44,840 nucleotides of DNA from Nocardiopsis sp. CNR-923 (GTDB taxonomy: Bacteria; Actinomycetota; Actinomycetes; Streptosporangiales; Streptosporangiaceae): contig NZ_MKKC01000089.1 of assembly GCF_001942255.1 (NCBI RefSeq), forward strand, positions 1-44,840, given 5' to 3'. Under the pieces are notes generated by a model. It worked only from the letters and a program-made list of their open reading frames with translations, searched no databases and was not told the DNA's origin. Each line of letters opens with the position of its first letter. Position 1 is the first letter of the stretch. The position numbers and the translations under genes are program-made. This document shows, one piece after another, positions 7,628 through 15,714 of the stretch.

Positions 7628-8493
7628 TCAGATGTGGTGGAAGGTCTGCGACCAGGCGTCCGTCACGACCGTCGACACCCGGATCTCCACGTTAGCCCCA
7701 TCCCGGCCGTCCCCGCGCGCGAGCGCGTCGGCCAGGTGGATCGCCCCGTCGGCGAGCCAGGGCCACTCGCTGGCGAAGTGGGGGGTGTCGACCAGCGCGG
7801 GTCCCGGGTCCTCGGCGAACTCCGAGGCCGGGTGATGGCGCAGGTCCGAGGTGACGAACGCGTCCACGCCCGCGGCCCGGGCGACGCCCAGGAGGGAGTC
7901 GCCCGCCCCGCCCGACACGGCGACCGTGGTGATCAGGCGGTCCAGGTCTCCGCAGACGCGGATCCCGGGCGCGTGGCGGGCAGGCCCTGGGCGACCTGGG
8001 CGGCGAAGTCGTGCAGGATCATCGGCTGGTCGAGGACGCCGATCCGTCCGATGCCGCGCCGCCCCTCGGGGTCGGCGGTGTCGGGGTCGAGCGGACGCAG
8101 GGGCCCGTTCAGACCGACCGCGCGCGCCAGGGCGTCGGACACGCCGGGCGCGGCGGTGTCGGCGTTGGTGTGCGCGGTGTACAGCGCGGCCCCGGCGCGG
8201 ATGAGCCGGTGGACGACGTTGCCCTTGGGGGTGTTCGCGGCGACGGTCGTGACGCCGCGCAGCATGAGCGGGTGATGCGTGACGACCAGGTCGGCCCCCC
8301 ACTCCAGGGCCTCGTCCACGACCGCGGCCACCGGGTCGACGGCGAACAGGACGCGCTCCACACGCTGATCGGGATCGCCGCACACGAGTCCGACCGCGTC
8401 CCACGACATCGCCCACGCGGGTGGGTAGATCTCCTCGAACGCGCAGATCACGTCGGCCAGGCTGTGGGATGGGGTCGCGGTGCTCACGGCCAC
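7628..8493 (-). CDS. Nif3-like dinuclear metal-center protein, frameshifted
   Basis: This Nif3/YbgI-family protein has metal-binding motifs: [10 protein letters not shown] in the first half and [20 protein letters not shown] near the C-terminus. The first frame (GTG 8493 or 8487) runs to about 7975, then reads nonsense and stops at 7933. The -1 frame takes over ([20 protein letters not shown] ... [13 protein letters not shown]) to the stop at 7628. Adding one base gives 288 residues, normal for the family. It sits four bases after the WYL gene and upstream of the zinc-ribbon gene. The molecular role of Nif3 proteins is not settled. Confidence 0.83.
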
Positions 8494-8497
8494 GACC

Positions 8498-9493
8498 CTA
8501 GCGCCTGACCGGACCGCCGCGTTCGGGGAGCCGGTCCGTGAGCCGACTGGCCACGGAGCCCAGACGGTCGACGACCTCGGGCGGCGCGTCCAGGTCGAAG
8601 TCGGCGCCCAGCGAGATCACGGCCAGCGTGTACTGGCAGGCCAGGTCGAGCGCGTCGGCGCTGATCCGCACCACGCACGCGTCCGGTCCCGTGGCCTCGA
8701 TCGCGCACGGTATCAGCCCGTGGAGCCGGGTGCGCACGGTCTCGGCGGACAGGTCGAGACCGATCCGCGCCGTGTGACGGTGGGTCGCCCCCGCGAACGA
8801 GCGGACCACGTACTCGGCTGGGTCGGCCGCGGGCAGCCGTCTGGGGGCGAAGCGGCGGTGCGTGCGCCGGATGCCGTCCATCCGGTCCACCCGGAAGGTC
8901 CGCCAGTCGCCGCGGTCGGTGTCGTGCGCGATCAGGTACCAGCATCCCTGGTAGTCGACCAGGTGGTGCGGTTCGACCCGGCGCTCCCCTCGGCTGCCCT
9001 CCCGGCTTCGGTAGTCGAAGTCCACGACCGCGTGCTCCCGGCAGCACGAGCCCAGCATCCCCAGGTCGCAGGGGCTGACGGTCGGGACGTCCCTCCGGCG
9101 CACCGCCGTGGTGGTGTCGCTCACCGCGGCCAGGCGCGGGCGCAGCCGGGACGGCAGCACCCGCTGGAGTTTGGCCAGCGCCTGGAGCGCGCTCTCCTCG
9201 ACACCGGACACGGTCGCCAGGCTGAGCCCGATCGCCACCGCCTCCTCGTCGTTGAGCAACAGGGGCGGAAGTTCGTGCCCGGGAGCCAGCCGGTAGCCGC
9301 CCGCGGCCCCGGGCACCCCCTCCACCTGGTAGTCGAGGGACCGGAGCCGGTCGACGTCCCGACGGAGGGTGCGGGCGCTGACCCCGAGGCGGCCGGTCAG
9401 TTCCGTGCCCGTCCACTCACGACGGCTCTGCAGCAGAGAAAGAAGGCGCAGCAACCGCTGCGGCATGCCTTTGCGGACCGATGTGTCGTCCAT
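8498..9493 (-). CDS. WYL-domain transcriptional regulator with HTH_11
   Basis: The N-terminal wing-helix ([20 protein letters not shown], then [20 protein letters not shown]) spans about residues 10-70. The central WYL domain contains [19 protein letters not shown] and RTFRVDRM, and a C-terminal extension follows. The start ATG 9493 is favoured over ATG 9466 because it leaves space for the divergent promoter, but neither has a strong ribosome site. It diverges from an FAD oxidase gene across 61 bases that hold an inverted repeat, so it probably controls that gene; the ligand is unknown. Nif3 begins only four bases past its stop. Confidence 0.85.
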   Translation of the reverse strand: MDDTSVRKGMPQRLLRLLSLLQSRREWTGTELTGRLGVSARTLRRDVDRLRSLDYQVEGVPGAAGGYRLAPGHELPPLLLNDEEAVAIGLSLATVSGVEESALQALAKLQRVLPSRLRPRLAAVSDTTTAVRRRDVPTVSPCDLGMLGSCCREHAVVDFDYRSREGSRGERRVEPHHLVDYQGCWYLIAHDTDRGDWRTFRVDRMDGIRRTHRRFAPRRLPAADPAEYVVRSFAGATHRHTARIGLDLSAETVRTRLHGLIPCAIEATGPDACVVRISADALDLACQYTLAVISLGADFDLDAPPEVVDRLGSVASRLTDRLPERGGPVRR

Positions 9494-9514
9494 GAACCAA
9501 GGATGCCAGTCACC

Positions 9515-9533
9515 GCGGCCAAGATGTGGCCGC
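9515..9533. promoter_or_regulatory. inverted repeat in the WYL/oxidase divergent region
   Basis: GCGGCCA at 9515-9521 and TGGCCGC at 9527-9533 form a perfect 7-bp inverted repeat with a 5-base centre. It lies in the 61-base gap between two divergent starts and is a candidate operator for the WYL regulator. Confidence 0.4.
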
Positions 9534-9554
9534 AATGCCTTCTACGTTGTCCGC

Positions 9555-10938
9555 ATGACGCAGACGACGCAGGACACGAACGTGGTGGAAGCACTGGCCG
9601 CACGGGTCTCCGGACCGGTGCTCTCGCCGACGCGGGACGGATACGACGCGGAGCGGACCGGGCTCCAGCTGACGGGCAGGCACCGCCCCTCGGCGGTGGT
9701 GGGCGCCGCCGACGCGGACGACGTGAGGGCAGCCGTGGCCGTGGCCGCCGACCAGGGGCTCCGGGTCGCGGTCCAGGCGAGCGGCCACGGGGTGGGCGTG
9801 CCCCTGGACGGAGGCGTCCTGATCAGCACCCGCCGTCTGGCCGGGGTGCGGGTGGACCCCGACCGGCGGACGGCGTGGGTGGAGGCGGGCACGCCCTGGG
9901 CCCGCGTCATCGCGGCCGCCGCCGAGTACGGGCTGGCCCCGCTGTCCGGGAGCGCGCCGGGCGTCGGCGCGGTCCCGTACACGCTGACCGGCGGCATGGG
10001 ACTGCTGGCCAGGACGCATGGCTACGCCGCCGACCACGTCACGCGCCTGGACGTGGTGACCGCCGACGGGAGGGCCCGCCGGGTGACGGAGCAGGAGGAA
10101 CCGGACCTGTTCTGGGCTCTGCGCGGCGGTGGCGGCGCGTTCGGAGTGGTCACGGGGATGGAGATCCGGCTGTTCCCCCTGGAGCGGTTCTACGCCGGCA
10201 GCCTCTTCTTCGACGTCGACGGGGCGCCGAGATCCTGGACGCGTGGCGTGAGTGGACCGCCACGGTTCCCGAGGAGCTGACCTCGGGGCTGACGAAGGTG
10301 GTGTTCCCCGACGTTCCGGGCGTGCCCGAACCGCTGCGGGGCAGGCACGTCGCCCAGGTGGTGGTGGCCTGGGCGGGCCGTCCCAACCGGGGGCCGGCCG
10401 TGGTCGAGCCGCTGCGCGCCGCCGGGCCGATCCTCACCCAGACCCTGGGCGAGCTGCCCTACGCCAGGTCCGGTGAGGTGTACGCCGAACCCGACCAGCC
10501 GCATGGCTTCCGGTCACGCAACCTCCTGTTGGACGGGCTGGACCCGACGGCGACCGCACGGCTGACCGAGATGACCGGGTCCGAACTGCCGTTCACGGCG
10601 GTGGTGGGGCTGCGCCACCTGGGCGGAGCCCTGGCGCGACGACCGAGCCCTCCAACGCGGTCGGCCACCGCGACGCCGCCTACTCACTGACCGTGATCAC
10701 CGTCAACGGGGGCGGCGAGGAGGATCCGGGGGCTCGGGAGCTGCGGGACGGGGCCGCCGCGCTGTTCTCCGGGCAGGCGATCGGGCGCTCGCTCGGGTTC
10801 AGCTTCGGCCCGCTCGGCGACGCCGAGGTGGGGGAGGCCTTCGCACCGGAGGACGTTCGGCGTCTGTCGCGGATCAGGGGCGCGTACGACCCGGACGAGG
10901 TAATCCTGTCCAACCACCGGATCCCGCCGCTGGTGTGA
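9555..10938 (+). CDS. FAD-binding oxidoreductase (PCMH/BBE type), two frameshifts
   Basis: This is a flavin-linked oxidase of the berberine-bridge/PCMH fold. The N-terminal FAD domain includes RPSAVVGAADADDVRAAVAV, the HGVGVPLDGG loop and DLFWALRGGGGAFGVVTGME. The C-terminal substrate and BBE part ends RIRGAYDPDEVILSNHRIPP. Three frames are needed: from ATG 9555 to about 10215, then the -1 frame (AEILDAWREWTATVPEELTS ... FTAVVGLRHLGGAL) to about 10640, then the next -1 frame (TEPSNAVGHRDAAYSLTVIT) to the stop at 10938. Two added bases give 461 residues, the normal size. Such enzymes oxidise alcohols, sugars or alkaloid-like substrates; the substrate here is unknown. The divergent WYL gene is its probable regulator. 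Confidence 0.83.
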
Positions 10939-10941
10939 GGG

Positions 10942-10980
10942 ACGGGTCCGGCCGCACCCCGCGCGTGCGGCCGGACCCGT
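10942..10980 (+). terminator. strong hairpin terminator after the oxidase gene
   Basis: A perfect 16-bp stem: ACGGGTCCGGCCGCAC (10942-10957) and GTGCGGCCGGACCCGT (10965-10980), with a 7-base loop, begins three bases past the oxidase stop. No U run follows, as is common in high-GC actinobacteria. Confidence 0.7.
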
Positions 10981-11009
10981 GCCCACCTGCGTCTAGGCTG
11001 GTCCCCGCT

Positions 11010-11870
11010 ATGAACAATGAACAACAGCGACCCCAGTCCCCAGTCGGAGCCCACGTTCCGGTCGCGGGCGGCATGGCCGCCAAGGGCCTGGCCTACGCAG
11101 AGGAGATCGGCGCCGAGACGGTGCAGGTGTTCGTGTCCAATCCGCGCGGATGGGCGACCAACGGAGGCGACCCGGAGCAGGACGCCCGGATGCGGGAGCG
11201 CACCGACCTCCCGTTGTTCGTGCACGCGCCCTACCTGATCAACCTGGGCGCGCCCAACGAGGAGACCGCGCACAAGTCGGTCCGGTCCCTGGAGCACGCG
11301 CTGACCCGGGGCGGGGAGATCGACGCCCGCGGTGTGGTGGTGCACACGGGGTCCGCGGTCTCCGGAGGTCGCGAGGCCGGGTTGGAGCGGGTCCGGACCC
11401 GGCTGATGCCCCTGTTGGAGCGGCTCGGCGACGACGTCCCGCCGGTGCTCCTGGAGCCGATGGCCGGCCAGGGCCAGGTGCTGTGCGCCACCGTCGACGA
11501 CCTGGTGCCCTACTTCGAGGCCCTGGACTGGCACGACAACGTGGGGGTGTGCCTGGACACCGCCCACCTGTTCGCCGCCGGACACGACATCTCCACGCCG
11601 GAGGGCATGCGCGCGACCCTGGACCGCTTCGGTCAGGCCGTGGGCGGGGACCGGCTGCGGGTGATCCACGTGAACGACTCCAAGGAGCCGTGCGGGAGCA
11701 AGAAGGACCGCCACGAGAACATCGGCGCGGGGCACATCGGGGCGCGGCCCTTCGGCGAGCTGTTCACGCACCCGGTGACCGCGGGGATCCCGCTGATCCT
11801 GGAGACGCCCGGCCCGGCGAAGCCGCACGCGGCCGACGTCGCCGCGCTCAAGGAGTTGCGCGGGAGCTGA
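11010..11870 (+). CDS. nfo: endonuclease IV (deoxyribonuclease IV), AP-site repair
   Basis: An Xylose-isomerase-like TIM barrel of the endonuclease IV family, which incises DNA at abasic sites. Metal-site motifs are visible in order: VGAHVPVAGG at the N-terminus, FVHAPYLINL, GVVVHTGS, LEPMAGQG, VGVCLDTAHLFAAGHD, VIHVNDSKEPCGSKKDRHEN and IPLILETPG. The length of 286 residues is normal. The start ATG 11010 lacks a clear ribosome site; TAGGCT at 10993-10998 could be a -10 hexamer about a dozen bases before it, which would make the mRNA leaderless or nearly so. Confidence 0.9.
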   Translation: MNNEQQRPQSPVGAHVPVAGGMAAKGLAYAEEIGAETVQVFVSNPRGWATNGGDPEQDARMRERTDLPLFVHAPYLINLGAPNEETAHKSVRSLEHALTRGGEIDARGVVVHTGSAVSGGREAGLERVRTRLMPLLERLGDDVPPVLLEPMAGQGQVLCATVDDLVPYFEALDWHDNVGVCLDTAHLFAAGHDISTPEGMRATLDRFGQAVGGDRLRVIHVNDSKEPCGSKKDRHENIGAGHIGARPFGELFTHPVTAGIPLILETPGPAKPHAADVAALKELRGS

Positions 11871-12026
11871 CCCCGGGTGGGCGCGGGGTCGGTCCAGGTC
11901 GGAGCGATCCTCCCGGGCGTGCACGGAACCGGCGCGTACCCCACCGTCGTTGTCCACGGGAATGGGTCACAATGGACGGACACGCCCGTGCGGGATGGGC
12001 CTCGCGTCAATGGAAGGGAGCCCCGG

Positions 12027-12380
12027 ATGGATCCGGTCTCCATGGTCGTCGGCGCCACGATCGCCCTCGGCGCATTCCTGGCCGGTCGGATCCTCACCCG
12101 GCGCCAGGCGAGGCAATCGCTCGAACAGCAGCGGCGCGAGGAACAGGCCCGGACCCCGTACGGCGGCCCGCAGCAGCCCCAGCCGCTCTGCGGATGCGGC
12201 CACCACCTGGTCTTCCACGACCGGGAGTCCAGAAAGTGCATGACGCAGGTCGTCATCCCCGGCCGTTGGACGGGGCAGAGCGGGTCGACCTATCGCCAGT
12301 GCATGTGTCAGGGGTACCGGGGCCCGATCCCGGTGGACGAGTACTACGCCCCGGACCTGTTGGAGGGCAACGGTCCCTAA
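12027..12380 (+). CDS. small membrane-anchored Cys/His-rich protein; integration target of the AICE
   Basis: ATG 12027 follows GGAAGGGAG. Residues 4-23 form a membrane segment (VSMVVGATIALGAFLAGRIL), then an Arg/Gln-rich stretch, then a compact Cys/His domain: PLCGCGHHLVFHD, RKCMTQVV, YRQCMCQGYRGP. CxC, HH and CxC pairs suggest a zinc-binding fold. The protein ends VDEYYAPDLLEGNGP. Its last 85 coding bases are exactly repeated at 24539-24623, where an identical C-terminal fragment without a 5' part remains. The element therefore inserted in this gene and restored its 3' end, with stop TAA here and TGA in the leftover copy. The cellular role was not recognised. Confidence 0.75.
   Translation: MDPVSMVVGATIALGAFLAGRILTRRQARQSLEQQRREEQARTPYGGPQQPQPLCGCGHHLVFHDRESRKCMTQVVIPGRWTGQSGSTYRQCMCQGYRGPIPVDEYYAPDLLEGNGP
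12294..12378 (+). repeat. attL: left copy of the 85-bp perfect direct repeat
   Basis: Bases 12294-12378 are identical to 24539-24623 and cover the 3' end of the target gene up to the first base of its stop codon. Inside lies ACCGGG (12316-12321), 7 spacer bases, then CCCGGT (12329-12334), the usual layout of a tyrosine-recombinase core site. Immediately after it is an 8-bp palindrome, TAAGCCCT-c-AGGGCTTA (12378-12394), which may end the target gene's transcript. Confidence 0.92.
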
Positions 12381-12437
12381 GCCCTCAGGGCTTAGCGGTC
12401 CGCCCACGTCCGTGGGTGCCCGGGGGTGTCCGCCTGT

Positions 12438-12460
12438 GTTAGGCACCCTGTTAGGCACCC
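12438..12460 (+). repeat. tandem GTTAGGCACCC repeats, candidate integrase arm sites (left)
   Basis: GTTAGGCACCC occurs at 12438-12448 and again at 12450-12460. The same 11-mer occurs at the other end of the element (24473-24483), next to the integrase stop. Copies on both sides of the core at about 60 bp fit arm-type integrase or excisionase binding sites. Confidence 0.6.
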
Positions 12461-12495
12461 CGGGGAGAGAGAAAACCAGCAGGTCTGTGCGCCAA

Positions 12496-12524
12496 GGGGC
12501 CAGACGCTTCACGCGTCTGGCCCC
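12496..12524. terminator. rho-independent terminator at the left end of the element
   Basis: A perfect 12-bp stem: GGGGCCAGACGC (12496-12507) and GCGTCTGGCCCC (12513-12524), with a 5-base loop, followed by CCTTTC. It would stop transcripts running between the target gene and the convergent kinase gene. Confidence 0.75.
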
Positions 12525-12552
12525 CTTTCATCGCCGAGACGATGATCGCTGC

Positions 12553-13101
12553 TCAGCTGGCGGCATCCCCCGACCGGCGGGAGAAAGCCGCGATGATCTC
12601 GGCCGCCGCTTGCTGTGCGGTGACGGCCCCGGTGTCGACCGTCAGGTCCGCGTACTCCAGCGGCTCAGTCTCATCCCACGCCTTCACTCGGGCACGGGTA
12701 TCACCGGTACCGCGATCCACTATCCGTTGCAGCGCTATCCCACGCGGGCAAGTCAGAGAAACGATGAGCCATTGCCCATGGAGCGCCTCGGTAATGGTGG
12801 GAATCGCTTCCTTCTGCCCTAGATGGACCACTGGAAAACCACCTTTGGCCATCTCCACGACACCACGCCTGTCAACTACGTAGCACGCATCGTACCGATA
12901 ATTCTCCCAAACAACCTCACCACGACTCCAGAGATCTTCGAGATAGCTTCGATCAACCACTCTGTATTCGGCAGACCTTCCGCCTCCCACCTTGATCTTC
13001 CTGAAGAGAGCAAAGCGTCCGTCAAGCTTTTCGATCTCGCGCGTTATCGTACTCTTCCCCGACGCTGGCGGACCGTAGAGAAGAATCCCCTGGATCTTCA
13101 T
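12553..13101 (-). CDS. guanylate-kinase-like P-loop nucleotide kinase
   Basis: At 182 residues it starts MKIQGILLYGPPASGKSTIT, with Walker A GPPASGKST at residues 10-18. The middle part, SRGEVVWENYRYDACYVVD, resembles the GMP-binding region of guanylate kinases, and a lid-like Arg-rich stretch (IALQRIVDRGTGDTRARVKA) follows. Its ATG overlaps the stop of the GntR-kinase gene by ATGA, so the two are made together. The base composition is clearly more AT-rich than the chromosome. It is too diverged to be the housekeeping gmk. A role in element control, or as a toxin-like kinase, is inference. Confidence 0.68.
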   Translation of the reverse strand: MKIQGILLYGPPASGKSTITREIEKLDGRFALFRKIKVGGGRSAEYRVVDRSYLEDLWSRGEVVWENYRYDACYVVDRRGVVEMAKGGFPVVHLGQKEAIPTITEALHGQWLIVSLTCPRGIALQRIVDRGTGDTRARVKAWDETEPLEYADLTVDTGAVTAQQAAAEIIAAFSRRSGDAAS

Positions 13102-13946
13102 TCATTTCCTTCCAGGATCTCCTTCAAGAGCTGATCCGCCTGGATCTGCAACGGGGAACTCGACGCCGAGTTGTCGATTAGGACATGGTCCACTGGTGGC
13201 CGGAAGTCCGCCCTGATGCCGGCTAGGTACCCCTCCCAGTCCGCCAACTTGGCCGCATCCCGGGCCGCCCCCCGATGCCGGATGTAGGTGTGCATCGTTT
13301 CTTCGTCGCAGTAGACCCATACGAAGGTGGTCTTCGACTCCAAGCTCGAATATGTAGCCTTTACCCGATCGATCCAAGCCGGATCGTTGAGCTCTCGAAT
13401 AAACGGTGCCGTCACGATCACACTTGTTCCGCACTCAACGTTTTCCCGAGCTGCTGCGGCCAGCGCCTCATACTCGCGTGGTCGAATCTTAGTCAAATAA
13501 GTTTCCGACTCTCGGTCGTGCGGAGAGCACCCGAGAACTTCCAGAGCGGCTTCCACCACAGGGCGCGTCAGCGTGTCCTTGTCAAGAAGCGGCCAACCAG
13601 TCGAGCGAGCGATGATTCTGCCGAGTTCTGTTTTCCCACTACCTGCGTATCCACCAACGAAAATGACATTCGGCGTTCGCAGACGGATTCCGAGCCGCCG
13701 CCCTTGATCCGGAGCATTGACAACCCGTTGAGAACGCGACTTGCTAATGACAAGCCCTTCCTCAACCAGCAGCTTCATCGCTTCCGTGATCGTGAAGACG
13801 CTGACCTCCCACTGGCGCGCCAGCTCTCGGGTAGAGGGGAGGACCTGCCCGTGCCGGAGTACCCCCGCCTCGATGTCGTTGCGGATGTTGCGCGCCACCT
13901 GCTCATACAGAGCCTCGGATCGCGGCATGCGAGTGCGAGAGGTCAT
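13098..13946 (-). CDS. GntR-type regulator fused to a P-loop kinase domain
   Basis: The start ATG 13946 has GGAAGAG seven bases upstream. Residues 10-77 are a GntR winged helix (LYEQVARNIRNDIEAGVLRH, PSTRELARQWEVSVFTITEA). From residue 92 an AAA_33/zeta-type kinase domain begins: Walker A GGYAGSGKT at 98-106, then GWPLLDKDTLTRPVVE with an acidic pair placed as in small-molecule kinases, TSVIVTAPFIREL, FVWVYCDEETMHTYIRHRGA with lid arginines, and DHVLIDNS. The total is 282 residues. The upstream region holds repeats suited to self-regulation. GntR proteins such as KorSA of pSAM2 are known AICE repressors; the fused kinase suggests the repressor responds to a nucleotide or phosphorylated metabolite, which is inference. 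The DNA is AT-richer than its surroundings. Confidence 0.8.
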   Translation of the reverse strand: MTSRTRMPRSEALYEQVARNIRNDIEAGVLRHGQVLPSTRELARQWEVSVFTITEAMKLLVEEGLVISKSRSQRVVNAPDQGRRLGIRLRTPNVIFVGGYAGSGKTELGRIIARSTGWPLLDKDTLTRPVVEAALEVLGCSPHDRESETYLTKIRPREYEALAAAARENVECGTSVIVTAPFIRELNDPAWIDRVKATYSSLESKTTFVWVYCDEETMHTYIRHRGAARDAAKLADWEGYLAGIRADFRPPVDHVLIDNSASSSPLQIQADQLLKEILEGNE

Positions 13947-13997
13947 GGACTGCTCTTCCAGTAGGAACGGTGCCAACCCGGACATCCTACCTGTGGC

Positions 13998-14093
13998 CTA
14001 ACAGTGGACAGTCAGCGTATTCCCAGGTCAGAGCAGGTATGAAAAGTTTCTCATGCCTAACAGTTGACCTGTTCCCATATCAACTGTTAGCTT
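13998..14093. promoter_or_regulatory. divergent control region: xis promoter with 11-bp operator repeats
   Basis: CTAACAGTTGA at 14057-14067 and TCAACTGTTAG at 14080-14090 are a perfect inverted pair. A third copy with one change, CTAACAGTGGA, lies at 13998-14008, close to the GntR-kinase gene. For the plus strand, TTGACC (14064-14069), an 18-base spacer and TAGCTT (14088-14093) make a plausible promoter that the inverted pair covers almost exactly. This is the layout of a repressor that blocks excision and transfer genes and also its own gene. Confidence 0.65.
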
Positions 14094-14231
14094 CCTCTCA
14101 TGGCCGTCAGCGAACAGCCCCGGACGCGCGGGGACAGCAGCGGACAGCCTTCCAGCACGCAAAAGCGGCCCTGGGTCGCACCGCCAAGCACAACCCCAGG
14201 ACCGCCACTCCATGGAAGGAGTATCACCAGC

Positions 14232-14441
14232 ATGCCCGACTCCAACAGCAGTACCAAGGCGCTGCTCACGATCCCCGAAGTCATGGAACGGCTTTCGTTG
14301 GGCCGCAGCGCTCTGTACGAGCAGATGAAGGCCGGCCGCCTCCGCTTCATCAAGCTCGGTCGGTCCCGCCGGATCCCGGCTGCCGCCGTCGACGAGTTCG
14401 TCAAGCTCCTGGAGCGCGAGTGCGTCAACGAGGTGGCCTGA
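14232..14441 (+). CDS. xis: excisionase / MerR-type HTH DNA-binding protein
   Basis: This 69-residue protein contains the excisionase-type helix-turn-helix: LLTIPEVMERLSLGRSALYE, MKAGRLRFIKLGRSRRI, then AAAVDEFVKLLE. The start ATG 14232 has GGAAGGAG upstream; an in-frame ATG at 14100 would add 44 low-complexity residues and lies where the transcript probably begins, so it is not preferred. Together with the integrase it would direct excision. Unusually it is about 9 kb from int, at the head of the transfer operon, so its expression is tied to transfer rather than to integration. Confidence 0.75.
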   Translation: MPDSNSSTKALLTIPEVMERLSLGRSALYEQMKAGRLRFIKLGRSRRIPAAAVDEFVKLLERECVNEVA

Positions 14442-14442
14442 C

Positions 14443-15206
14443 ATGACCGCCACGACCTTCCACGCCGCCTTCCTCGGTCCGTTCACCTTGGACCTGACCG
14501 CCCCCACCGCCGAGATCACCATCGAGACCGTCCCCTGCCTGACCAAGGCCAGCGCCCGCATCACCGGCCCCGCCGAGATCATCGACCAGGCCGTCCAGAC
14601 CTTGGCCGCACAGCGGTGGATGGTGACCCTCCCCCAGAGCAAGGGCACCATGACCAGCTTCGGCACGGTGACCAACGTGTCCCACCGCGGTGGCGCGGTC
14701 ATCCAGGCGGGCAACATCTCCGGCACCGTGGCCTTTTCCGGCGGTGACCTGTATGTCGGTTCAAGCAGCGCCACCCCGACGGCGGTCGTGAGCCAACCCG
14801 CGTCCACGTCCGCCTCCCCGAGGGGACCGGCCTGATCATCCAGACTACGAACGGCACGGTGCGCGCCTGCGGCGTCTACGGCCGTGTGGACTTCGACAGC
14901 CACAACGGGTCCCTGGACCTGGACAGGGCCGTGCGCGTGGACGCCGGGACCAACAACGGGTCCCTCACCATCGGCGCGGCCTCCGAAGAGATCGACGCGT
15001 CCACCACCAACGGGTCCATCGACATCAACGCCAGCGCCCCCGTCACCCGCGCGAACACCTCGAACGGCAGCGTGTTCGTCTCCGCTGCCGGTGCGCACCG
15101 GATCGACGCCCGCACCACCAAGGGCGACGTCACCGTGCTCCGCAACGGCCACCCGGGAGCCGACATCCGCACCCGCACCACCAACGGCCGCGACCGCGTC
15201 CGCTGA
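14443..15206 (+). CDS. DUF4097-like beta-repeat protein, frameshifted
   Basis: ATG 14443 is one base past the xis stop. The first part (TATTFHAAFLGPFTLDLTAP, RITGPAEIID) runs to about residue 106, where the -1 frame takes over (EPTRVHVRLPEGTGLIIQTT) and continues to 15206. The C-terminal half is a ladder of short beta repeats with NGS/TNG turns (SHNGSLDL, NNGSLTIG, TNGSIDIN, SNGSVFVS, TKGDVTVL), as in DUF4097 putative adhesin-like proteins. One added base gives 254 residues. There is no signal peptide, so it looks cytoplasmic. Its role in the element is unknown. Confidence 0.65.
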
Positions 15207-15245
15207 CCCACCCCACCCCGAGGCAGAAAGAAAGGAAACGAGCAC

Positions 15246-15620
15246 ATGATCGCAACACCCCAGACCGTTCAGGCCACGCGTCTGCTGTCCACGCCCGAAC
15301 TCCTGGTGATCGCGTCGGTGATCGTCGGGCAGATGGACCAGAAGTGGGCCGAGTGCCCCCACATGGGCGTCTTCACCGACCACATCCGAGGCTCGCGGAC
15401 GCCGCTGGTCAAGCTGCACATCGACGCTCAGGGCACCACCGCCCTGGAACGGGCCGCGTGGTTGGCCGACGTCGCCCGAGTGGTGGGGGAGCCCACCCCC
15501 GCCCCCTGGTCCGGGATCGCGTCCATCTACCACCAGAACTGGCAGGACACGGGCATCACCGTCTCGGCTGCGGCCCACGTCGCCACCCCGACCCCCAGCC
15601 GCTCCCACACCAACCGCTGA
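15246..15620 (+). CDS. hypothetical AICE protein, 124 aa
   Basis: ATG 15246 has AGAAAGGAAACGAGCAC before it. The protein has an N-terminal helical stretch (STPELLVIASVIVGQMDQKW) and a compact alpha/beta middle (LVKLHIDAQGTTALERAAWL), then a Thr/Pro tail. It has no membrane segment and no recognised motif. It lies in the unbroken plus-strand transfer operon. Confidence 0.6.
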   Translation: MIATPQTVQATRLLSTPELLVIASVIVGQMDQKWAECPHMGVFTDHIRGSRTPLVKLHIDAQGTTALERAAWLADVARVVGEPTPAPWSGIASIYHQNWQDTGITVSAAAHVATPTPSRSHTNR

Positions 15621-15714
15621 CCTCCGCGCGGTGCCGTCGCCCTGGAAGCCACGACGGAACTGCGCACCGAAACCACACCACCACGACCGGCAACAACGCC
15701 TGAGGAGAACCACC

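Noticed and set aside
8480..10210. Plus-strand open frame running through the WYL gene into the oxidase
   Set aside because: Only the segment after about 10215 is real (the middle part of the oxidase); the rest is a shadow.
11877..12026. Upstream extension of the target gene
   Set aside because: The extension has atypical composition, and ATG 12027 has the strong site GGAAGGGAG.
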